A stretch of DNA of 5,313 nt from Oscillospiraceae bacterium (GTDB taxonomy: Bacteria > Bacillota > Clostridia > Oscillospirales > Oscillospiraceae). Location of the stretch: contig JAHHSF010000087.1 of the NCBI GenBank assembly GCA_020025375.1, positions 1 to 5,313 on the forward strand, read 5' to 3'. The notes below the pieces were generated by a model. The model saw only the letters and a program-made list of their open reading frames with translations, was not told the DNA's origin and did not search any database. The position numbers were made by a program, and so were the translations under genes. Below, piece by piece: positions 1 to 4,811 of this stretch (its first letter is position 1; the number at the start of each line of letters is the position of its first letter).

Positions 1-721
1 TGACTGCGACCGCTTCTGGCCCCCCGAGCTGGACGACCAAGAGAGCGAACTTGCGGTGAACGCCGACGTGATTTTTGCCGCCTCCCCCCTGCTCCGGGAG
101 CGTCTGGCCCCCTGTAGCTCCAACGTGGCCCTCCTCCCCAACGGAGTCAACTATCCCATGTTCTGCCGGGGAGAGGCTGACCTTCCCACCGACCTGGCCC
201 ACCTCATGAAGCCCATTTTGGGCTGGGCGGGGGTCATCGACCGGCATCTGGACCTCTCCCCCGTCCAGGCCATTGCAGACCGGCACCCCGAGTGGACAGT
301 CGCCCTGCTGGGCCCTATCGAGGACTGCCCTGCCGTCCGGCGGCTGGCTACCCACTCCAATGTGGTCTTTCTTGGCCCCCGGCCCACCGTAGACCTCCCC
401 GACTACCTGGCCAACTTCCAGGTGCTCTTAAACCTCCGCCGCCGGGAGGAGCTGGAGAGCGACGTGATCCCCGGCCGCATCTATGAGTATCTCTCCACCG
501 GGCGGCCCATTGTCTCCCTCCTTCTGCCCGAGGAGGTGGAGGAGTTCCCCGACGTCATCTACGGTGCCCACAGCCCGGAGGAGTTCGTGGACCTCTGCCG
601 CCGGGCGCTGGAGGAGGACCCCACCTGGGTGGCCCCCCGCCGCCGGGATTACGGAGCCGCCGCCGCGTGGAGCCGCCGGGCGGAGGAGGTCCGCCACATT
701 CTCAGTTCCATCTCCATGTGA
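1..721 (+). CDS. Glycosyltransferase, GT-B fold, GT4/TuaH-like, C-terminal part (5' end outside window)
   Basis: The frame is open to the left edge (first full codon at base 2), so this is the last 239 residues of a longer protein; the GTG at 56 is an internal valine, not a start. Visible order: a linker-like DCDRFWPPE, then ADVIFAASPLLRERL (about residues 21-35), then LLPNGVNYPMF, which ends the N-terminal Rossmann domain in this family. The C-terminal nucleotide-sugar domain begins at KPILGWAGVIDRHLDL and carries LLGP, VFLGPRP and DVIPGRIYEYLSTGRPIV. That last segment has a D-x7-E in place of the usual E-x7-E of retaining GT4 enzymes. The likely role is transfer of a sugar from a nucleotide-sugar donor at the cytoplasmic side of the membrane, for a cell-surface glycan; the acceptor cannot be told. 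A terminator follows directly, so it is a separate unit from the pur genes. Family is fairly sure, substrate unknown. Confidence 0.85.
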   Translation, partial: DCDRFWPPELDDQESELAVNADVIFAASPLLRERLAPCSSNVALLPNGVNYPMFCRGEADLPTDLAHLMKPILGWAGVIDRHLDLSPVQAIADRHPEWTVALLGPIEDCPAVRRLATHSNVVFLGPRPTVDLPDYLANFQVLLNLRRREELESDVIPGRIYEYLSTGRPIVSLLLPEEVEEFPDVIYGAHSPEEFVDLCRRALEEDPTWVAPRRRDYGAAAAWSRRAEEVRHILSSISM

Positions 722-732
722 CAGCTCCACGC

Positions 733-775
733 TGAAAAAATGGCACAGTTTTGGAAAAACTGTGCCGTTTTTTCA
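733..775 (+). terminator. Intrinsic terminator of the glycosyltransferase gene
   Basis: A near-perfect inverted repeat lies 11 bp after the stop codon. The GC-containing core pairs GGCACAGTTTT (742-752) with AAAACTGTGCC (756-766) around a 3-nt loop (GGA). The flanking A-run (735-740) pairs with the T-run (768-773), and TG (733-734) with CA (774-775), giving about 20 bp with one G-T pair. The downstream T-run makes it a classical rho-independent terminator for the + strand. The A-run means it could also stop transcription from the opposite side. It separates the glycosyltransferase unit from the purine operon. Confidence 0.93.
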
Positions 776-808
776 TAACTGGCCACCTTTTTTTCCCCTT
801 TGCCTTGT

Positions 809-844
809 GTAAGCTTACGAATTTGTAAAATCAACTTGCTTTAC
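809..844. promoter_or_regulatory. Operator-like cluster of GTAA/TTAC half-sites upstream of purE
   Basis: Four copies of one 4-bp half-site in alternating orientation lie at 809-812 (GTAA), 815-818 (TTAC), 825-828 (GTAA) and 841-844 (TTAC). The first two form a perfect 10-bp palindrome, GTAAGCTTAC. The second and third form a 14-bp palindrome with one mismatched pair, TTACGAATTTGTAA (815-828). The fourth overlaps the proposed -35 hexamer. The position is right for a transcription factor controlling the pur promoter, but the half-site is short, the region is AT-rich and I do not recognise the motif. Confidence 0.3.
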
Positions 845-869
845 CGGGAAAAATGCGATAAATTAGAAT
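840..869 (+). promoter_or_regulatory. Candidate sigma-70/SigA promoter of the pur operon
   Basis: The best pair by eye is -35 TTTACC (840-845) and -10 TAGAAT (864-869, 5 of 6 to consensus) with an 18-bp spacer. An overlapping alternative is TTGCTT (836-841) and TAAATT (859-864) with 17 bp. Either would start transcription near 871-877, leaving a leader of only about 36-42 nt before purE, too short for a purine riboswitch. It lies in the one AT-rich stretch between the upstream terminator and the first pur gene, as expected for the operon promoter. Confidence 0.5.
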
Positions 870-912
870 TGATTTTGATTCGTACTATTCCGACAAGAAA
901 GGATGGTATTCC

Positions 913-1407
913 ATGAAGAAAGTCGCCGTTGTCATGGGCTCCGACTCTGACCTGTCCACTATGCAACCCTGCATCGATCGTTTGCACGCTTTTGGCGTGC
1001 CTGTCTCCGTGCGCATTATCTCCGCCCACCGCACACCCCAGACCGCCGAAGCCTTTGCATCCAATGCAGAAAATGAGGGCTTCGGCGTTGTTATTGCCGC
1101 CGCCGGAAAGGCCGCGCACCTGGCCGGGGTCCTGGCCGCCTACACCACTCTGCCGGTGATTGGCGTGCCCATCAAGACCTCCATGATGGGGGGACTGGAC
1201 AGCCTTCTCTCCATGGTCCAGATGCCCAAGGGCATCCCCGTGGCCTGCGTGGCCGTAGACGGGGCCGATAACGCCGCCATCCTGGCCGTTCAGATGCTTG
1301 CCCTGGCCGACAAGGAGCTGGCCGACAAGCTCACCCAATTCAAGAAAGACATGGCCGCCGAGGTGGCCGCCAAGGATGCCAAGCTCCAAGCCGCCGTTGT
1401 TGGCTGA
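913..1407 (+). CDS. purE: N5-carboxyaminoimidazole ribonucleotide mutase, PurE class I
   Basis: Converts N5-CAIR to CAIR (4-carboxy-AIR) in de novo IMP synthesis, in the cytoplasm; the family is octameric. At 164 residues it has the normal length. Visible motifs: GSDSD at residues 9-13 (phosphate and ribose site); SAHRTP at 37-42, with H39 matching the catalytic histidine; AAAGKAAHLAG at 62-72; LPVIGVPIKTS; and GLDSLLSMVQMPKGIPVA. SAHRTP and the GKAAHL segment point to class I, the bacterial mutase, rather than the class II AIR carboxylase, which has SAHKT and a GRSN-type loop. K66 replaces the second glycine of the AGAGGAAHL loop I recall from E. coli. The start is the ATG at 913, with AAAGGA (898-903) 9 nt upstream. 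It is the first gene of the operon. No purK, the usual partner that makes N5-CAIR, lies next to it. Confidence 0.96.
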   Translation: MKKVAVVMGSDSDLSTMQPCIDRLHAFGVPVSVRIISAHRTPQTAEAFASNAENEGFGVVIAAAGKAAHLAGVLAAYTTLPVIGVPIKTSMMGGLDSLLSMVQMPKGIPVACVAVDGADNAAILAVQMLALADKELADKLTQFKKDMAAEVAAKDAKLQAAVVG

Positions 1408-1452
1408 GGCCAACCCCAATCTTGAGATCAAAATAACGCGCCACAGGCGCAT

Positions 1453-1457
1453 GGAGG
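1453..1457 (+). promoter_or_regulatory. Ribosome binding site that fixes the purC start
   Basis: GGAGG lies 8 nt before the ATG at 1466. The reading frame is open further upstream, with an ATG at 1451 and beyond into purE. The Shine-Dalgarno overlaps the 1451 ATG, so that codon cannot use it, and the 1466 start gives the family-typical N-terminus MEEKLIYTGKTK. Confidence 0.85.
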
Positions 1458-1465
1458 TTTATTTT

Positions 1466-2152
1466 ATGGAAGAGAAGCTCATCTACACCGGCAAGACCAA
1501 GAACGTGTTCGCTCTGGAAAACGGCAACTGCCTGCTCAAGTTCAAGGACGACTGCACCGGCAAGGACGGCGTGTTCGATCCCGGTGAGAACGCCGTTGGC
1601 CTTACCATCGACGGCGTGGGCGATGTGAACCTGCGCATGTCCATCTATTTCTTCGAGAAGATTAACGCCGCCGGCATCAAGACTCACTATGTCTCTGCCA
1701 ACCTGGCCGACACCACCATGGAGGTCCTGCCCGCCAAGGTCTTTGGTCATGGTCTGGAGGTCATCTGCCGCCAAAAGGCCGTGGGTAGCTTTATCCGCCG
1801 CTACGGCGAATATATCGAGGAGGGCGCCGACCTGCCCGCCTATGTGGAGACCACCTTTAAGAACGATGAGAAGGGCGATCCCCTGGTCACCAAGGACGCC
1901 CTGGTGGCTTTGGGCATCATGACCGACAAGCAGTATGAGGACATCAAGGACATGACCCAGAAAATCACCCAGATCGTGGCCGATGATCTGAAAGAGAAGG
2001 GCCTGGTCCTCTACGACATCAAGTTTGAGTTTGGCTACGCCCCCGATGGGAGCGTCATGCTCATCGACGAGGTGGCCTCCGGCAACATGCGTGTCTACAA
2101 GAATGGCCAGTATATCGATCCCATGACCCTGTCCAAGCTCTTTTTCGCTTAA
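1466..2152 (+). CDS. purC: Phosphoribosylaminoimidazole-succinocarboxamide (SAICAR) synthase
   Basis: Couples CAIR with aspartate, using ATP, to give SAICAR. The protein has 228 residues from the ATG at 1466, close to the roughly 235 usual for bacterial PurC. Family marks: YTGKTKNVF (7-15), the ATP-binding N-terminal strand; LLKFKDDCTGKDG (23-35); a VICRQKAVGSFIRRYG segment (99-114), the counterpart of VVRNVAAGSLAKR; GDPLV (137-141); LYDIKFEFG (182-190); and LIDEVASGNMRVY (199-211), the counterpart of the DEISPDTCR segment. GVFDPGENAVGLTIDG (35-50) replaces the usual AFNGEKKAQIEGKG, a variant I recall from Clostridia. It lies 58 bp after purE with its own strong RBS. The substrates of this step come directly from PurE, which fits the gene order. 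Confidence 0.95.
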   Translation: MEEKLIYTGKTKNVFALENGNCLLKFKDDCTGKDGVFDPGENAVGLTIDGVGDVNLRMSIYFFEKINAAGIKTHYVSANLADTTMEVLPAKVFGHGLEVICRQKAVGSFIRRYGEYIEEGADLPAYVETTFKNDEKGDPLVTKDALVALGIMTDKQYEDIKDMTQKITQIVADDLKEKGLVLYDIKFEFGYAPDGSVMLIDEVASGNMRVYKNGQYIDPMTLSKLFFA

Positions 2153-2174
2153 GTGCGGACCATCACATACGAGT

Positions 2175-2180
2175 AGGAGA
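2175..2180 (+). promoter_or_regulatory. Ribosome binding site of purF, with an in-frame stop just downstream
   Basis: AGGAGA lies 9 nt before the ATG at 2190. In the purF frame the triplet at 2184-2186 is TGA, only one codon (CAC) before the ATG. Translation therefore cannot start further upstream, and the protein truly begins MGGFFG with no propeptide. This matters because PurF normally exposes a cysteine at this end. Confidence 0.85.
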
Positions 2181-2189
2181 ATCTGACAC

Positions 2190-3614
2190 ATGGGCGGATT
2201 TTTTGGCGCCACTTCCAACCGGGACTGCGTGCTGGATATCTTCTTCGGCGTGGACTACCACTCCCACCTGGGTACCAAGCGGGGGGGCATGGCCATTTTT
2301 GACGCCGAGGACGGCTTCCAGCGCCAGATCCACAACATTGAGAACACCCCCTTTCGGACCAAGTTTGAGTCCGATCTGAACGACTTCCACGGCCACGCGG
2401 GCATCGGTTGCATCAGCGATGCCGACCCCCAGCCCCTGCTGGTCCGGTCCCACCTGGGTCTTTACGCCATCACCACCGTGGGCATCATCAACAACTCCGA
2501 TGAACTCATCGAGAAGTACTTTTCCGACCACGGCCACCAGTTCATGGCCATGAGTTCGGGCAAGGTCAATTCCACCGAGCTCACCGCAGCCCTCATCAAC
2601 CAGAAGGACGACCTGGTCTCGGGTATCCTTCACGCCCAGGAAGAGATTCGCGGCTCCATGACCCTCCTCATCCTCACCCAGAAGGGGGAGATCATCGCCG
2701 CCAGGGACAAGCTGGGCCGTCTTCCCGTCCTGGTTGGCAAGGATGAGAACGGCCACTGTGTCTCCTTCGAATCCTTTGCCTACCAAAAGCTTGGCTATGA
2801 GGACGCTTATGAGCTGGGCCCCCGGGAAATCGTTCGCATTACCCCCACGGGGTATGAGACCCTCTCCCCCGCTGGGGAGCAGATGAAGATCTGCGCCTTT
2901 CTGTGGACCTACTACGGCTACCCGAACTCCAAGTACGAAGGGGTCAACGTGGAGGTCATGCGCTACCGCAACGGCGAGATCATGGCCCGGGATGAGATCA
3001 TGCGGGGCCACCTGCCCAAGGTGGACTACGTGGCCGGTGTCCCCGACTCCGGCATCCCCCACGCCATCGGCTTTGCCAACCGAAGCGGAAAACCCCAGGC
3101 TCGGCCTTTTGTAAAATACACTCCCACTTGGCCCCGCTCCTTTATGCCTGCCAATCAGGAGGTCCGCAGCCAGGTGGCAAAGATGAAGCAGATTCCCGTC
3201 CCTGAGCTCATCCAGGGCAAAAAGCTTCTCTTCGTGGACGACTCCATCGTCCGGGGCACTCAGCTCCAGGAGACGGTGGAATTTCTCTACGAATCCGGGG
3301 CCGAGGAGGTCCATATGCGCTCGGCCTGCCCACCCATCATGTATAGCTGTAAGTACCTGAACTTCTCCCGGGGCAATTCCGATATGGATCTGCTGGCCCG
3401 GAGGACCGTCCAGGAGATTGAGGGGGACGAGGGCCATAAGCATTTGGAGGAATACGCCGATGTGAATACCGAGCGGGGTCAGTGTCTGCTCCACTCCATC
3501 TGCGAGAAGCTGGGCTTCGACTCTCTGGGCTACCAGTCTCTGGACGGCCTGCTGGAGGCCATTGGCCTTGACAAAGATAAAATCTGTACCTACTGCTGGA
3601 CAGGAAAGGAATAA
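2190..3614 (+). CDS. purF: Amidophosphoribosyltransferase, divergent PurF with degenerate glutaminase domain
   Basis: PurF makes 5-phosphoribosylamine from PRPP with the amide nitrogen of glutamine, the first committed step of purine synthesis. Of 474 residues, about 1-230 is the Ntn-hydrolase (GATase2) domain and the rest the phosphoribosyltransferase domain. The latter looks sound: GVPDSGIPHAIGFA (283-296) and the PRPP loop FVDDSIVRGT (348-357). Cysteines 235, 387, 466 and 469 match by order and context the four 4Fe-4S ligands of the B. subtilis enzyme. The glutaminase domain aligns without gaps at its start (G2-G20 to C1-G19 of mature PurF), but Gly2 stands where the nucleophile Cys1 should be. 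Ser76, Val97 and Ser128 replace the usual Arg73, Asn101 and Asp127 (E. coli numbering). About 24 extra residues lie between C387 and C466. It may depend on ammonia or a partner, or use another mechanism. I recall similar MGGFFG proteins annotated PurF in Clostridia and Bacteroides. Operon position supports the role. Confidence 0.9.
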   Translation: MGGFFGATSNRDCVLDIFFGVDYHSHLGTKRGGMAIFDAEDGFQRQIHNIENTPFRTKFESDLNDFHGHAGIGCISDADPQPLLVRSHLGLYAITTVGIINNSDELIEKYFSDHGHQFMAMSSGKVNSTELTAALINQKDDLVSGILHAQEEIRGSMTLLILTQKGEIIAARDKLGRLPVLVGKDENGHCVSFESFAYQKLGYEDAYELGPREIVRITPTGYETLSPAGEQMKICAFLWTYYGYPNSKYEGVNVEVMRYRNGEIMARDEIMRGHLPKVDYVAGVPDSGIPHAIGFANRSGKPQARPFVKYTPTWPRSFMPANQEVRSQVAKMKQIPVPELIQGKKLLFVDDSIVRGTQLQETVEFLYESGAEEVHMRSACPPIMYSCKYLNFSRGNSDMDLLARRTVQEIEGDEGHKHLEEYADVNTERGQCLLHSICEKLGFDSLGYQSLDGLLEAIGLDKDKICTYCWTGKE

Positions 3615-3742
3615 GCCCAAGGAGGACATTGTCCCCCCTGACCGGCACGGTCATGGGCATCGGTGTGATCCGCAGGAGCATGTCCTGCTCCACACAACTT
3701 TTAATTGATTTCCGCCCTTGGCGGAAATGTTGCGAGGCTCGC
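3615..3742 (+). other. Hairpin-rich purF-purM spacer; candidate structured RNA element
   Basis: The 156-bp gap is much longer than the other joints of the operon. Right after the purF stop, GCCCA (3615-3619) pairs with TGGGC (3654-3658) and encloses two hairpins, 3621-3637 (one A-C mismatch) and 3639-3653 (perfect 6 bp, GCA loop). This makes a compact three-way junction with almost no unpaired bases. Next come two mutually exclusive 6-bp hairpins, 3672-3688 and 3675-3691. Then a perfect 9-bp hairpin, ATTTCCGCC/GGCGGAAAT (3708-3728, CTT loop), and a 4-bp hairpin (3732-3742). None is followed by a T-run, so none looks like an intrinsic terminator. It matches no riboswitch I know. It could be an RNA-processing or stability element, a regulatory leader, or a decayed insertion. 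Confidence 0.4.
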
Positions 3743-3757
3743 TTATCATTAACAATT

Positions 3758-3762
3758 GGAGG
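3758..3762 (+). promoter_or_regulatory. Ribosome binding site that fixes the purM start
   Basis: GGAGG lies 8 nt before the ATG at 3771. A TTG in the same frame at 3756 would give five extra residues (MEVRE), but it overlaps this Shine-Dalgarno and has no RBS of its own. The ATG start gives MKNSHSESYAAAGVD, the usual PurM N-terminus. Confidence 0.85.
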
Positions 3763-3770
3763 TTCGTGAA

Positions 3771-4811
3771 ATGAAAAATTCCCACTCCGAATCCTACGCC
3801 GCCGCAGGCGTGGACGTGACCGCCGGCTATGAATCGGTCAACCGCATCAAGCCCCTGGTGGAATCCACCTATATCGACGGCGTCATGGGTACTCTGGGTG
3901 GCTTCGGCGGCCTGTTCGCCCCCAAGGTGGAGGGCATGAAGAAGCCCGTGCTGGTCTCCGGCACCGATGGCGTTGGCACCAAGCTGAAGATCGCTTTTAT
4001 CATGGACAAGCACGACACCGTGGGCATCGACTGCGTGGCCATGTGCGTCAATGACATCATCTGCTCCGGTGCCCTGCCCATGTTTTTCCTGGACTACGTT
4101 GCCGTGGGCAAAAACAAGCCCGCGCGCATCGAACAGATTGTGGCCGGCGTGACCGAGGGGTGCCGGCAGGCTCGCTGCGCCCTCATTGGCGGCGAGACCG
4201 CCGAGATGCCCGGTATGTACGGCGAGGACGAGTACGATCTGGCCGGTTTCTCCGTGGGCCTGGTGGATCAGGAGAAGATGATTGACAGCTCTACCATGCA
4301 GGAGGGCGATTTGCTCATCGGCCTACAGTCCAATGGCCTGCACTCTAACGGCTTCTCCCTGGTCCGCAAGGTACTTGGCGAGGACCCTGAGGTCCTCCGC
4401 ACCCACGTGCCCGAGTTGGGCTGCACCCTGGGCGAGGAACTCCTTAAGCCCACCCATATTTATGTCCGGGCCATCAAGTGCCTGCGGGAGCGGGGTGTCA
4501 CCGTAAAAGCCGTGAGCCATATCACCGGCGGCGGCCTCTATGAGAACGTGCCCCGCATGATGAAGGAGGGCCTCACCGCCGTCATCGACACCACCTCCTT
4601 CCCTATCCCCCCCATCTTCGAGCTCATCGCCAAGAAGGGCCGCATCCCCGCCCGGGATATGTTCAACACCTTCAACATGGGCATCGGCCTGGTCATCGCC
4701 ATCCCCAAGGAGGAGATTGGCCACGCCAAGGACGTCCTGGCTCTTGCCGGGGAGAAGGCCTACATCATCGGCTCCGTGGTCAAGGGCGACGAGGGCGTGA
4801 TCCTGAAATGA
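3771..4811 (+). CDS. purM: Phosphoribosylformylglycinamidine cyclo-ligase (AIR synthetase)
   Basis: Closes the imidazole ring: FGAM plus ATP gives AIR, ADP and phosphate. The 346 residues match the family length. Clear marks: YAAAGVDVTAGY (9-20) near the N-terminus, a GGFGGLF segment (43-49), SGTDGVGTKLK (63-73), DCVAMCVNDI (87-96), FFLDY (105-109), GCRQARCALIGGETAEMPG (130-148), GLQSNGLHSNGFSLVRK (184-200), HITGGGLYENVPR, and FNTFNMGIGLV near the end. These make up the PurM/PurL-type ATP-binding fold, which works as a homodimer in the cytoplasm. No key motif is broken. It lies after the long hairpin-rich spacer, yet it overlaps purN by 4 bp, so purM-purN are translationally coupled. I see no convincing separate promoter in the spacer. 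Confidence 0.97.
   Translation: MKNSHSESYAAAGVDVTAGYESVNRIKPLVESTYIDGVMGTLGGFGGLFAPKVEGMKKPVLVSGTDGVGTKLKIAFIMDKHDTVGIDCVAMCVNDIICSGALPMFFLDYVAVGKNKPARIEQIVAGVTEGCRQARCALIGGETAEMPGMYGEDEYDLAGFSVGLVDQEKMIDSSTMQEGDLLIGLQSNGLHSNGFSLVRKVLGEDPEVLRTHVPELGCTLGEELLKPTHIYVRAIKCLRERGVTVKAVSHITGGGLYENVPRMMKEGLTAVIDTTSFPIPPIFELIAKKGRIPARDMFNTFNMGIGLVIAIPKEEIGHAKDVLALAGEKAYIIGSVVKGDEGVILK

Noticed and set aside
788..794. Second terminator formed by the T7 run at 788-794
   Set aside because: No stable stem lies directly upstream apart from the short TGGCCA palindrome; the T-run of the 733-775 terminator is a separate run.
818..882. B. subtilis-type PurBox pair (CGAA at 818-821 and TTCG at 879-882)
   Set aside because: Only the 4-bp cores match, and they are 57 bp apart instead of the usual 16-17 bp, so this is most likely chance.
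776..912. Guanine/PRPP riboswitch or ZTP riboswitch in the purE leader
   Set aside because: I see none of the conserved core segments of these classes, no second terminator before purE, and the predicted leader is only about 40 nt.
1298..1465. N-terminal extension of purC reaching back into purE
   Set aside because: The frame is open, but the extension is out-of-frame purE sequence; GGAGG at 1453-1457 and the family N-terminus place the start at 1466.
2190..2250. Cys13 of PurF as a relocated N-terminal nucleophile after removal of 12 residues
   Set aside because: The distance from Cys13 to the conserved FFG (7 residues) does not fit the 18 expected, whereas Gly2 fits exactly; the other glutamine-site residues are lost as well.
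2163..3629. Long open frame on the minus strand (488 codons), antisense to purF
   Set aside because: It mirrors purF in a GC-rich, codon-biased region; its translation is low-complexity (rich in G, V, L, D, H) with no recognisable domain, while the + strand has a clear PurF. The same holds for the long minus-strand frames opposite purE and purC.
3705..3749. Internal promoter for purM (TTGATT at 3705, TATCAT at 3744)
   Set aside because: The two hexamers are 33 bp apart, and a start downstream of TATCAT would fall on the purM ribosome binding site.
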